Source: Hypericum androsaemum (Eukaryota > Streptophyta > Magnoliopsida > Malpighiales > Hypericaceae). Taken from it: a stretch of DNA of 64,000 nt. Location of the stretch: positions 10,151,373 through 10,215,372 of the forward strand of contig OZ023199.1 of NCBI GenBank assembly GCA_963995505.1. The letters run 5' to 3'. The notes below the pieces were generated by a model. It was not told the origin of the DNA. It ran no database searches and saw nothing but the letters and a program-made list of their open reading frames with translations. Numbering within the stretch: position 1 is the stretch's first letter; every line of letters starts with the position of its first letter. Below are positions 11,771-24,194 of this stretch, piece after piece. The position numbers and the translations under genes are program-made.

Positions 11771-13348
11771 TTGGTATCACTAAAAAAATTTGGTAGTCCA
11801 AGTGAAATTCTTCTGGCCATCCTGCAGGATGAAGATGAGCCAAAGAATGTATCTGGAGCTTTGTCATCTCCAAAACAAACTGAATGGATAAATACAATGG
11901 AGGAAAAAATATCTTCCATGATCAAAAACCAGGTTTGGAATTTGGTCGACCTACCTAGGGGATGTAGGGCCATTGGGAATAAGTGAATTCTCAAAATCAA
12001 GCGCAATGCAGATGGCAGTATCGAAAGATACAAAATACGTTTGATTGTCCAAGGGTTCAAACAACAGGCTGGGATAGACTATGAGGAGACTTTTGCACCT
12101 GTTGTTAGATTTACGTCAATTTGGGTCATTTTAGCTATGGTTGCTAACATGAATCTAGAATTACATCAAATGGATGTAAAGACTGTTTTTCTCAATAAAA
12201 AATTGGATGAAGAAATCTACATAATTCAGCCTGAGGGCTACATTCAAAAAGGCTGCGAACACAAAGTTTACAAATTGAATAGATTAATTTATGACCTTAA
12301 GTAGTCGTCTAGACAGTGGTATATTCGATTTCATAATACGATCATGGCGCATGATTTTATAATGATAGACGAAGATCACTGCGTGTATGTTAAGTAATCA
12401 GGAAAGAAGTTTGTCATCATCACTTTGTATGTTGATGACATATTTTTAGCTAGAAATGACATGTGATTTCTTGTCGAAATCAAAGATTGGTTATCTTCCA
12501 ACTTTGAAATAAAAGACATGGGTGAAGAGGATTACATACTTGGAGTTAAGATTTCGAAGAATCGTTTGAAAAGGATAGTGTCTCTTTCACAAGAGACATA
12601 TATTCGCAAAGTAGTAGAACGTTTCAAAAGTGATCACAGTAACCCAAAGTACGTACCATTAGTTAAATGTCATAATTTGTGTAAGGACATGTGTCCAAAA
12701 ATAGCTAAACAACATCAGGACATGGAGAAGATTCCTTACGCCAACGCAGTTGGATGCCTGATGCATGCAATGTTGTGTACCAGACTTGATATTTGTTATG
12801 CTGTTGGGATAGCAAACAGATATCAGTCTGATCAAGGCAGTGCTCACTGGAAGACTGTCAAAGGGATTTTGAAATATTTGAACATTACTGCAGAATATTC
12901 CTTGTGCCATCAAAGGCATGACCTGATACTGAGTGGCTATACTGATGCTGATTGGGGAGGCGACATGGACAAGAAAAAGTTTACATCTGAATTCGTTTTC
13001 TTGTTGGGCGGGGGTGCTATCTCATGGAGCAGTAAGAAGCAAACCTGTTGTTCCTGTCAACAATGGAAGCAGAATATGTAGCTTCAGCTTATGCTCCACA
13101 AGAAGCGGTATGGTTGAAGAGATTCTTAAGCCATCTCTCCTTGATCAACTCGACAGAGCCCGTGAGTCTATTCTGCGACAACCAGGCAGCTATAGCCTAT
13201 GCTAAGGATCCTAGATTCCATAGCAGGGCTAAACATATAGATATTAAATTTCACTTTGTTAGAAGTTTAGTAAAATATAAAGAACTATGTATGAAACACA
13301 TATCTACACAAGATATGGTCGCAGATCCAATGACTAAAGCATTACCTT
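11771..13348 (+). pseudogene. Copia-2 reverse transcriptase and RNase H
   Basis: Reverse transcriptase begins around NQVWNLVDLPRGCRAIG (11925-11980). It continues through QGFKQQAGIDYEETFAPVVR and the polymerase motif YVDDIFLA (about 12430-12455). Stops occur at 11984, 12301, 12396 and near 12464. RNase H follows from about 12930 (SGYTDADWGGDMD) through STMEAEYVASAYA, LFCDNQAAIAYA and HSRAKHIDIKFHFVR to TKALP at 13348. A frameshift near 13060 separates the two RNase H segments. The domain order is copia type and the copy is inactive. Confidence 0.88.
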
Positions 13349-13350
13349 GA

Positions 13351-14346
13351 GAAGTGTTCGAGAAACATGTTAAGTCACTGGGTTTACAACAGTTTTATTT
13401 GTAATCCAATTAGTTAGAATAAATGAGTTTTATTTGGCAATATGAGTTATTTATGAAATATGTCGGACAGAGAAGTAACCCACTCACACGGGTGTTTATC
13501 TCAGTTGGAGTTAATAAGTTGATTCCTAGATGAGATGAGGCAGTTATTGGACATTCATAAGTACATGTCCTATGACGGAATGCCGTCTTGCTCAAGAGCA
13601 AGTTTCCTTATGGGATGCGAGAATAAGTTGCTGCATTTGAATTTTCTACAATCCATATGATAAGATATAAGTGGACCTTATCATACTGTCTGTCCTGTTA
13701 GCCTAGAGTTAAGTTAAGACTGATACTCTAGTATGGTGTTAAATGACATGTGTTCCTTTAAAAAAGAATGTACACCGTAACACGTGATCAGTATCATGTG
13801 TGCTACTCGACCACTAGATAGGATGAAAATGTTCAGTGATTTCACAATCCCTGGTGTGAGACCAATTTTCGAGAACTGTGATTCCCGAAACCTACCCTTA
13901 AGATCCTAAACGTATTCTGGAAGTATGGCCCAGTGCTGCTAGCTTGGAAAGTTCATGAAAATGTTATGGCATGGCGATTCGACCTGGTAGGACTGACCAG
14001 AAAAGTAGGATGTATCATTATGAAAAGAAAATAGTTAAGGGAGAAGGAACTCTGTTCATCACAATCTGAGTTTCGTGGTTAAGGTGCACCAATTGTATCG
14101 AAAAGTACAATAGTGAACCCGAATATAATTGTTTGAAATCACTAATGTGAACAATGGAATATGACATGAGTCCTGGGGTAATAGCATGCATTATATAAAA
14201 AGCTTGTCGATATGTCACTATTCAAGTAGCCTCAGTGTCCGTGCTCTTGAATTTGGCTTAACACACTCGACGTATGCTGGTCGCACGAAATCTTTTAAAG
14301 AAATCTGATAGCTGTTGATCAAGGTCAATAATAATTGATTGGGAGA
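13351..14346 (+). other. Copia-2 3' non-coding region
   Basis: This stretch lies between the end of RNase H and the purine tract and 3' LTR. No open frame or recognisable second gene was seen. Its length is large for the untranslated tail of a copia element, but no inserted boundaries could be found. Confidence 0.5.
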
Positions 14347-14741
14347 TGTTGGACTTTTTGGCCCAATCAGGCAATTATTATTGTACCTGATTGGGCCCAG
14401 GCCCATCAGGCCCAAATGTTGGCGGGTTGACCGGCCCGAGGCCACGCATGCACCACGTTAGCGTGACGTGGCGCTGACGCAGGTGCCGCCAGAGGTTGTG
14501 GCGCACGTGGCAACATGCGGCCCAGAGGTGCCATGTGGCAGCCATGCACGCCACGTGGCGCGTTCTGATTGGCCGGATTTTTCTATAAAAAGGGAAATTT
14601 GGCTGAACCAAAACGTAATTTAATATACTACCACTTAATAGAAAGACAAAACTTTGGAATAGTTCCTGAATTTTGATAAGATTTTCAATAGAGGAAATCT
14701 CGTAAAAATCAATTACGAATTCGTTATAACGTGATCGTAAT
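14347..14741 (+). repeat. Copia-2 3' LTR
   Basis: It begins TGTTGGAC after the purine tract and ends in the AACGTGATCGTAAT shared with the 5' LTR. Shared blocks include the palindrome-like CCTGATTGGGCCCAGGCCCA and the CACGTGG-rich stretch. Confidence 0.85.
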
Positions 14742-16281
<1,540 letters not shown>

Positions 16282-16533
16282 TGAAAGAATCAGATGCTTC
16301 TTCTATTCTTTTCTTTGGCGCAGAACCAGAGACCTCAGTTAGTTAAGAGGAGTCATAGAAAGAACAGGTTCAAAATCACGATCAATTCCTTTTTCAAATC
16401 CTGCTGCAGCTTAAAGCGTTTCTTTAATAAGACCTATCGTCGTTGGTTAAACCCTGATCTTCCGTGGATGGCAACCTTCGAGCTCGGCCCGGGCTTTCTG
16501 AAACGGCTGGAGCAGTCGTGTGATCATTTAGAG

Positions 16534-17912
16534 GTGTCAAAAATTCAGACAATTTTGAGAATGGAGTTGTCAGTTAAAATATTCCCTGTCTGGGGTTGGT
16601 TAGAAACCGCACAGAATGTTGCGGTTTTGGTTTGAACGCCGCTTGGATCTGGGTATCGGCTCGGCTGTACCTCGAATAAAAATGCGTATTTTTGTGCGTT
16701 TTAAGTTTTTATGTGAAACATTTTTTGGCCATCTGTTTTTATGTGACATTCCAATTATGGCCTTGTGTTTTAAAAAATTTCAGGGGTATATTGGTAAATT
16801 CAAAATAAAATCTAATCAATAACCTACCTACCTTCTTCTCTGCCATTTTTTCTTCCACCTTGAAATTGTCTTGCCTTTCCTCCTAAAAACCTCCGCCCAT
16901 TCCAACCTCCACCTTAGCAACAACACATATCCAGCATCAATAGTACCGTAGAGTCTTTTATGCTACCGCGAATGCTGCCAGTGGGTTCCTTTGAAATATA
17001 CAAGGTAAAGCAACTATCATAACACAAGATAATTAAATATTTTAAAAAAATATTTTAATTCTACCTGAAATGTGGCGAGTGTGTAGATATCTATACGAGT
17101 CAAACTCTTCACGTACACAACCATCTACAAACAATTAAAAAATACTTGATATAAAATTAACTATCAAATATCACAGATAAACTCAATTTAAAGGATAATT
17201 TTAAAACTATTACCTATGAAATTGTAGTACCACTATGGGTATTTTTGAAGTCCTCAATTGTTGCCCCAATAAATGTATTTCCAATCATCAAATTTGTACA
17301 AAACATAAAAAATTTATTATCAAAAAATTAGGAAATTGAAGCTACAAAAATAGAATACCTTCGGTCCTAACAAAGTGAACGGCGGACGTCCACAGATTTC
17401 TTTTGAACAAGTTATTGTCGCACTTGCTTTTGACTGATTTTTGAGGAACAGTTTCCGAAATTTTCTTGATGTATTTCCATAGATCTCGTTTCTGTTCTTT
17501 TATGTCAAAATTTGGACCATGTAAAACTTTATAATCTATTTCAACAATGGGCTTTTTTTCTCTACTCATTTCACTCAAAAACACTCCAGAAATTTTTTTT
17601 TAATCTGCTCGGTTGCACGCACGGAGATATGAATATATAAGGGGTACGCCTACTGCCAAAAAATACTGCGTTTCCTCTAAGAAGCGAATGAGCCGAGCTC
17701 AACATCGGAGCCGATGCGAAGATTCTTGGCTGCTGGTACAGCTTGTGTAAGAAACCGCACAAAAAGTGCGTTTTCAAGGAAAAGTGCACAATTTTGTGCA
17801 GTTTCTTTGCAAACCAAAACCGCAATATTTTGTGCGGTTTCTAACCAACCCCAGACAGGGAATACTTGAACTGACAACTCCATTCTCGGAATTGTCTGAA
17901 TTTTCGACACCA
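16534..17912. mobile_element. Long-TIR element A with intron-containing gene fragment
   Basis: 16534-16635 and 17912-17812 are inverted copies of about 100 bp. Both begin GGTGTC(A/G)AAAATTCAGAC and include GTATTCCCTGTCTGGGG-like and GGTTAGAAACCGCACA segments. The inner parts (to about 16700 and 17690) are GCAC/GTGC-rich on both sides. The interior holds intron-and-exon-like sequence on the minus strand. The long TIRs and captured sequence are typical of Pack-MULE elements. No convincing target duplication was found, so the class is tentative. Confidence 0.6.
16930..17213 (-). pseudogene. Captured gene fragment with two apparent introns (possible OB-fold/HROB-like)
   Basis: On the minus strand an exon at 17124-17065 (60 nt) reads MVVYVKSLTRIDIYTLATFQ. 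It is flanked by an intron-like 17213-17125 (GTAATAG...TTTGTAG) and by 17064-16989 (GTAGAAT...TTCAAAG). The following exon continues in frame with EPTGSIRGSIKDS and reaches a stop. The pattern 'ATFQ-EPTGSIRGSI' resembles the OB-fold of the plant/animal HROB (DUF4539) family, where '(L/F)xDPTG.(I/M).G.(V/I)H' is conserved. That assignment is from memory of the family pattern and is weak. An open frame at 17342-17584 on the same strand may be an upstream exon of unknown origin. Confidence 0.4.
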
Positions 17913-17950
17913 CTACGAAAAATCATCCAAAAACATTATGCAATTATGAG

Positions 17951-18056
17951 GCCAACGGGTATCTGGCCTAGTGGCATATGCGTTGCTTAACTTTAAGAAG
18001 GTCAATGGTTCAATTCTTGACATTGTAATTAGATATAATATTTACCTTTTAAAAAA
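17951..18056 (+). mobile_element. tRNA-derived SINE with 16-bp target duplication
   Basis: The 106-bp insert is flanked by ATTATGCAATTATGAG at 17935-17950 and again at 18057-18072, a perfect 16-bp duplication. The insert contains an A-box-like TGGCCTAGTGG (17964-17974) and a B-box-like GGTTCAATTC (18007-18016) at RNA polymerase III promoter spacing. It ends in an A-run. It lies just outside the right end of TIR element A. Confidence 0.85.
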
Positions 18057-18072
18057 ATTATGCAATTATGAG

Positions 18073-19371
18073 TACGACCGGGTGGGTGTGAGAGACACTC
18101 AATCCTCCGCAAGACCACCTAGCAAGGAAGAGGGAGCAGCACCGGCATGCTAGGTACTGGTCCAGGAGGTATAAAAGCATATGGTCAGATCATGTTATAT
18201 TTATTGTTTATGTTTAAAAGGAGATGAAAGGACTGAAAATGGGTAATACACATGAAACTCTCTTGTCCATTTCCTCTTGGTATGTTTACAACATTCTCTC
18301 GTTAGAGGTGAAGAATATACCTGTCAAGAATTAGCGACGCTGTGTATGCCCAAATCTTAATTTTGACCCGTCAAAGGATATTCTATGTCGTTTGTGTTAC
18401 ATTTGTACGAAAAAGTCATTCAATGTAGCAAGAACTAGCTGAAAAAATATAATGAATTTTGAATTTTTTTTCTTCATATATGGATAACCACGAGATTACA
18501 TGGACATTAAAGTTAAATTACATTAATTTATAAATCAAATTCAAATGTTATAAATGAACTAAAAATATTATTTAAAAAACCATGATCTCACCATCTAAAT
18601 TTGGATTGATTAAGAATAAATTAAATACTACTCTTTAATATATATGAAGAGAGAAGAAAATAGAGATTCCAGTGTGAGTATTAAATTACTACCCGACATG
18701 TAAATTAAATGGTAAAATATTATTCTAATTTAATTAGAGATTAAAATTAAAACTCTGGAATACCATATCATTATAATTTATTATATCAATTAATTAATTC
18801 AATAATATATATGTTATTTGTTTTTAATACCTGGTATCTAGATAGTAGATAAATTTAAGTTCAAAGTGAGTATAATTTTTGTAAAATTATCTAAAAATAT
18901 TTAATATTTTTGTATCTCAAAAAACTTGAAGTCAAAATATAATTAAGATAAAATAATGTTATTCTAAGTGACCGTAGGCTTTGTTAATAAACATAATAGA
19001 CAAAGAGGAAAGTGGGATTTGCGGTGTAACATTGTGGGGTTTCGGGATCTAGGGATTCCCTCTGCGATATCCCATCGCCAAGAATGTTACGTTAGCAAAG
19101 GGAAAAGCAGAGAGGGTGGCAGTGTCTACCACTCACATGGCCATATGTTGGTTAAGACACTGTTCTTTCTCGAACTTCTCCAAAGATTCATCTATTTTCT
19201 GCTTTACCTCCCTGTCCTTTTCTTGGGTTTCGAATGTCTCCAAATTAATTAATTTGGGGGTTTTCCCAGAAAATAAATTATGTTTTCCCAATAATCCAGA
19301 ATTCGGCGTTTCATATATATTTGGCAAAGAGAGATATATAGATATATAGACATTCTGCTTGGCAAACGAAA
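18073..19371. other. AT-rich intergenic sequence
   Basis: No gene or defined repeat was recognised. The open frames are short and motif-free. Confidence 0.5.
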
Positions 19372-19475
19372 GGTTTTTTTTGAAAAGTAAATTTTTTATA
19401 CCATGTTGGGATTTGAATCCTAAATCTCTTAGAAATAATATTTTTTTTTACTACTAGGCTAAATGTCCTTTGGTT
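19372..19475 (-). mobile_element. SINE-like element, minus strand
   Basis: On the minus strand an A-box-like TTAGCCTAGTAG (about 19463-19452) is followed by a B-box-like GGATTCAAATCCC (about 19421-19408) and then a TTTACTTTTCAAAA tail. The spacing and tail resemble the SINE at 17951 and the insert in the Dof gene. No clean target duplication was found. Confidence 0.5.
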
Positions 19476-20708
19476 CTGCTATAACAATTATAATGAAATT
19501 TGGTACGAGTTATAATAGTCTTTGATTTTTTATATAAAAAAAGAATGTTTTCAATTTTAAGTTTGTAAATAAGACACTGTTTTGATGTTTCTCCTTATTT
19601 ATTGATTCAGAATTCTAGATTTGGTCGTTCTGCATAATATTGAAACGATATATACCAGAGGTGAAATTTTATTTTAATATCTTATAGTTTAGTACATTTT
19701 AAATAAGTATTATATAGTTCAAAATGTGTAAAAATAGTGACACTTTTTTTGTGTGAAAAAAGTAGAAAAATATATTTATCTTAGTATTATGTATAACTAT
19801 GTAAAATAGTTACAAGTTGTCACACAACAAGTGGAGAGCACACATCAATTAAACCACATGATATTTACAAATATTAATTGTAAAAGTTTATCGGATGACA
19901 CTGCAACGTCAAACAGAAAAATCCGTATCATTTCTAATAAAAACGTGCCAAACTACATTTACTAGATTAGATTTAACTTAACTTAAGTAAAAAAAAAGAT
20001 ATTAGATTTAACTTGGGCGTAAAATAAAAACTTTCAAAAGTGTGCTCCATACTCTTTGGCTGAAGCGACTTATATTTAAGTTAAACCTTGACCATTCACG
20101 TGAAACATGACACGGTTTCTCTCAATTAATGAATAATTATTTAAAGCTAAACCTCTCTTATCCAATTAAATATAATTCAACTAACAAATACTTATATCAG
20201 TGTTTAAATAAATTGTTGTATATTAAAAATGAGTTCTTGAATTTAACTATTGAAATTGTAACAGTATTAAATATTCGAATTTATAATAGTCGACTGAATA
20301 ATTGTCTGATTATCTAATGTCATGAAATAAACTAAATATCCATTAGGATCACAATATTTGTTCTAGGCTGTCAACGGAAGAAAGGCTCCAGTCGCCACCT
20401 GCTCTCTGTCTTCTAACCTTTTGTTCCAAACAATTCCACTAAATCCTAAAGAACCCAAAAAAATGTTAAGCAACTGGAAAGGAGGAGGAGGAAAGATGGT
20501 CGTCATCTCTTCAACTACTAACGAGTGGCCACAGGTCCTCTCCTCTCTCTCTCTCTAAATTATTATTGTCAAAACATGACCCAGTTTTTTGTTTCCTAGC
20601 TTTTGGAATCGAATATATACGCCGTGTTGTTCACTTCGAGACCCTTTTATCTTCTCCTGATCCCTCAATTTTTTCCTTTTCTCCTCCTCCTCCTTATTTT
20701 TCTTCCAT
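19476..20708. other. Intergenic and promoter region of the Dof gene
   Basis: The sequence is AT-rich up to about 20370. The stretch before the Dof start carries a (CT)n tract at 20539-20557 and a TATA-like GAATATATAC near 20610. The transcript start was not determined. Confidence 0.45.
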
Positions 20709-21708
20709 ATGATTTCCATCCAGAGCCAGACAATTGATGAGAGAAGCAGCTTAATGGCACCAACTAGCGGGTTCCTAATGGAGAAAGCAGCAACCAACCA
20801 AGAACAGCAGCATCAGCATCCCCATCCGAGCCAGTTACATGGGCTGAAATGTCCCAGGTGCGAATTTTCCTCTCGTAGAAATAAATTTTTACATAAGTGT
20901 CCGGAATTGAACCTGGACTTCCGTCCGTAGGTGCGATTCTTCCAACACCAAGTTCTGTTACTACAACAACTACAGCTTGTCTCAGCCCCGGCACTTCTGC
21001 AAGGCTTGTAAGAGGTACTGGACACGAGGCGGAACCCTAAGAAACGTCCCCGTCGGTGGCAGTTGCCGGAAGAACAAGCGCGTCAAGAAGCAGCCTTCCT
21101 CCTCGGTAGAAGCCAATACCGCGTCCACTAGTACTAAAGCCAATGCAAACCCTAACCCTACCACTGCTGCTGTTACTACTACTTCTTCCTCTCAAGCCCA
21201 GATGGATATCATTTCTTCTGGTCCAAGCCACCTCAACCCTTTGTTCTTTGGGCTACCCACTAACTCATCAGAGATGAATCTCCATGGGTATGACCTCCAG
21301 CCCCAGTTGAATTCTCTTGGGCTAGGGTTTTCTTCCAATCTTCTATTTGGTCCAAGCTACTCCTCTCCAACAATGGCCACCTTGTTAGCTTCAAGCTTCA
21401 ACCACCAGAAGTTCAGTGCTAAAGGTGACCCCAATAAGTCTCCCTTTGACCAGTTTCAAGCCTTGACAGGGCAACAACCATTTGATGGGCTTCAAGTTCA
21501 TGGATCAGAGAATGTCTTGAAAGGAGTGAAAGTGGAGAATGGACAAGGCATGACTTATCATCAGGAAGACTACCACCAATTTGGGTTCTCCTTGGATCCT
21601 AATTCCCTTTATTGGGGCAATGGTAGTAGTACTAACCCGAGTAATAATCCCGGTGGTGCTTGGCATGATACTGCGAATCTTGGGCCCTCGGTGACTTCCC
21701 TGATCTAG
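20709..21708 (+). CDS. Dof-type zinc-finger transcription factor with an intron inside the zinc finger
   Basis: This is a DNA-binding transcription factor that recognises AAAG cores. Exon 1 is 20709-20857 and exon 2 is 20931-21708. Splicing out 20858-20930 gives 308 residues. The Dof finger is then complete: C48-x2-C51-x21-C73-x2-C76, with [37 protein letters not shown] and the basic end CRKNKRVKK. Without splicing the frame reads [10 protein letters not shown] and stops at 20930, so the protein would be lost. The C-terminal part is rich in S, N and P and ends LGPSVTSLI. Dof introns usually lie upstream of the finger, so this position is odd. The start at 20709 is the first ATG in frame; M16 or M24 are alternatives. 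The gene could instead be a fresh pseudogene. Confidence 0.85.
20858..20930 (+). other. Putative 73-nt recently gained intron, SINE-like, in the Dof exon
   Basis: The octamer AGGTGCGA occurs at 20856-20863 and 20929-20936 and borders a 65-nt insert. The insert carries a B-box-like GGTTCAATTCC on the minus strand followed by ATGTAAAAATTTATTTCTAC, as in a 5'-truncated tRNA-derived SINE. Because the duplicated octamer contains AG-GT, it supplies both the 5' splice site (CAG|GTGCGA) and the 3' splice site (GTAG|GTGCG). Removal of the 73 nt restores the Dof codons exactly (phase 2). Confidence 0.75.
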
Positions 21709-21717
21709 TCACCATCT

Positions 21718-21845
21718 GATGTCGTGGGCGAGATGGCATGCAGGTACGTCGAGAAGTGGAGATTCAAAACGGGTTGCGAGGTGCATGCCGGTCTCGCAAC
21801 CCGTCAAAATCTCTCCTTCTCGAAGTACCTACATGCCATCTCGTC
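21718..21845. repeat. Long hairpin just downstream of the Dof stop codon
   Basis: The arms 21727-21780 and 21793-21844 pair with few mismatches around a 12-nt loop. The innermost 12 bp (ACGGGTTGCGAG with CTCGCAACCCGT) pair perfectly. The hairpin is flanked by CACCATCT at 21710-21717 and 21846-21853, an 8-bp direct repeat that resembles a target duplication. It lies in the probable 3' UTR. It could be a small foldback MITE or a precursor of small RNA. Confidence 0.8.
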
Positions 21846-21853
21846 CACCATCT

Positions 21854-23223
21854 CTCCCTCTCTTTTTTGTCACTAGGATCTAGTGGGGTTGGGAATTAAT
21901 TAGGTCATGGTTTATGTATGAATCAAAGTTATCTCAAGATCGATGATGAATGAAGGAGGATGGATCGGAGAGATCATGTCAGCAGCAAGAAGTGGTCAAT
22001 TTCATCAGCCTACTACCATTTTTTTCGATGTTTCAAGGCTCGATGAGCGTTTGTACCAGCGCTGAGAGGAACCTCGGATCTTTTCTTCATCAATCACAAT
22101 TCAGAGTTCAAATGTTCAAGAAGGAATCAAATTTATACTTGGTGAAGAGGCTCTAGCTAGCACAATTTCCATCAGTAAGTTGGTCCTTTTTGGTAGAAAC
22201 CAGCATAGTAATTCAGATTCGAGTTGATTTGCATCAGTATATATATATGTCATGACTCGGGTCATTTCTTTTCCTTGTGTACCGGTTGAGATAAATATTG
22301 GGGTCCCGGAGGATACATGTTTCGATACTTTATCATGACAATGTACTAATTATTATATTTTTTTCTACCTTTTTTGCTTGCTTTTAGAATTTCAATCCAC
22401 AGTTTGGTCTCCTTGTTCTTGGGGAAAATAGGTAATGGGTTTACTGGTATAGGAAATTGAGAGGAGGGGGGATATGATAGGTACTATTTCTTCATTGTGG
22501 CTTGAGTCTGGTTTCTTTTTCTTCGTATTATGGATTTTGAAATGTTATTGGCAATGGATTATATATATGGTCTTCGGATTACCGGGGTGATATTTTTCGT
22601 TCTTGCTCTGATCATGTGGAAAATTAGCATGCAAAATTGATGAGTGCTCAAACACAGTACTTCATCACTTAGTTACTCGCCAATCTGCTTGTTTTAACCG
22701 AAATCTACAAATGCGTTACCTTAAAAAAATTTCTTGGATATAAGGGTTTGCAACCATTGTATTGTATGAGATCGTGTTAGAATATGAATTTCACATATAT
22801 CATAAGAGATTGGTACGTACGTACACTTTGAGAAGCATGTTGACATTTGAATTTTGTATAGATTAACAGATAAATTAATGAATATCTATAATGAATTATA
22901 CCGTTCACCAAATTATCGTGTTAAGTTCTTGGATTCGACAATGGAGATCGACATTATTTGGCAAATATATCAAGGAGAGTTATACCACTAGTGAGGATTT
23001 GTCTTTTCTGTTTGGATTTTAGAATTGGAAGACGTGGCTCGTTTAATCGTATCTCAATTGGATCGTAGTGAGTGATCGATGGAGAAGGACTAGTACAACA
23101 CTGCACCCTACCATCTGGACCAGAAGTGAGATTGTTGCTTGTGGTCTTGGATTTTAGTATTCTGGCTGTGGCCAACAACTTCATTCCCACCAGTGAGAGA
23201 AAGAGATGGATTAAGACATTTTT
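21854..23223. other. Dof 3' flank and intergenic sequence
   Basis: No gene was recognised. Short open frames near 21950 and 22954 lack motifs. Confidence 0.5.
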
Positions 23224-24194
23224 TATAGAAAAAATTTCAAGTACTATGTAGTTTCACTTTTTTTAACTTAGTATCCATTATTTTAGGTTTTTTTAAGTGA
23301 CGACAGCTTTCCAAAAGTTATAATTTTGGTGACAAATTTTTAACCAAAGTTAATTTTTCCAATCTGACTGTACACATCAGTGCTACATCGTATTTTTTAT
23401 CCCAAGTGTTGATGATGTGTCAAAATAAAAATTCCTAATTTTTCTGATCCTAATTAAAAATCTCAAATCTTACTAATTTTAACCCAACCTCTAAAATACT
23501 TACAGAACGTTCTCCCTCTCTCGCCTCACCATCTCCATCTCCACCTCCACTTTTCTAACCAAGGAGTTCGAGGCAATGGATGGCTGCCACGACCCCATGT
23601 GTGGGCTACCCACCCAACCCATGAATATTAATAAAATTGCATATAACAGGCCAAGAAAAATGAATGGCATATTGTCGAGAACAAATTTATATATAGTCTT
23701 TCATCATAAAATCTTGGTCCGATTACTTGGATATTTCTTTTTATCAAAAGTGGAGGGTAGCCCACAATGTGGACACATGAATATTTCAGGATTGGGAAGG
23801 GTAGTCCATAGATGGGGTCGTGGCAGCTATCCATTGCCTTGAACTCTTTGGTTGGAAAAATGGAGGTGGAGATGGTGAGGCGAGAGTGGGAGAGGGAGAG
23901 GGTTCTCTAAGTATTTTAGGGGTTGGGTTAAAATTAGTAGGATTTGAGATTTTTAATTAGAGTTAGAAAATTGATAATTTTTTATTTTGACAAGTCATTA
24001 ATATCTACGATAGAAAATACGATGTGGAGTTGACGTATACAGTCAGGTTGGAAAAATTAAATATGGTTAAAAATTTGTCACAAAAAATGTCATTTTTGGA
24101 AAACTCTGTTACCTAAAAAAAATTAAACTACAGGGTACTAAACAAAAAAAGCGTGAAACTATATGGCACTTAAGTGAACTTTTTACTTTCTATA
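23224..24194. mobile_element. Long-TIR element B
   Basis: About 400 bp at the left (from 23224) is matched in inverted orientation by the right (to 24194). The outer ends share TATAGAAA and the TGTAGTTTCAC / GTGAAACTATA motif. The inner parts share a C+T-rich block (CTCGCCTCACCATCTCCA, mirrored near 23873-23890) and GGATGGCTGCCACGACCCCAT (mirrored near 23813-23833). The central 150-200 bp is unpaired. The short open frames here are products of the repeat. A copy of the same terminal sequence lies at about 34795-34850. No clear target duplication was seen. Confidence 0.8.

Larger units (their letters stand above)
7019..14741 (+). mobile_element. Copia-2: full-length but decayed Ty1/copia retrotransposon
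   Basis: LTR-like direct repeats (7019-7445 and 14347-14741) flank Gag, protease, integrase, reverse transcriptase and RNase H in copia order on the plus strand. A purine tract (TTGGGAGA) sits just before the 3' LTR. About 1 kb of non-coding sequence separates the end of RNase H (13348) from the 3' LTR. Many stop codons interrupt pol. Gag is split by a solo LTR (8009-9660). No matching target duplication could be fixed at the outer edges. Confidence 0.88.

Noticed and set aside
23576..23842. Opposed open frames on both strands starting MDGCHDP and MDSCHDP
   Set aside because: They are the two inverted arms of TIR element B read on opposite strands, not two genes.
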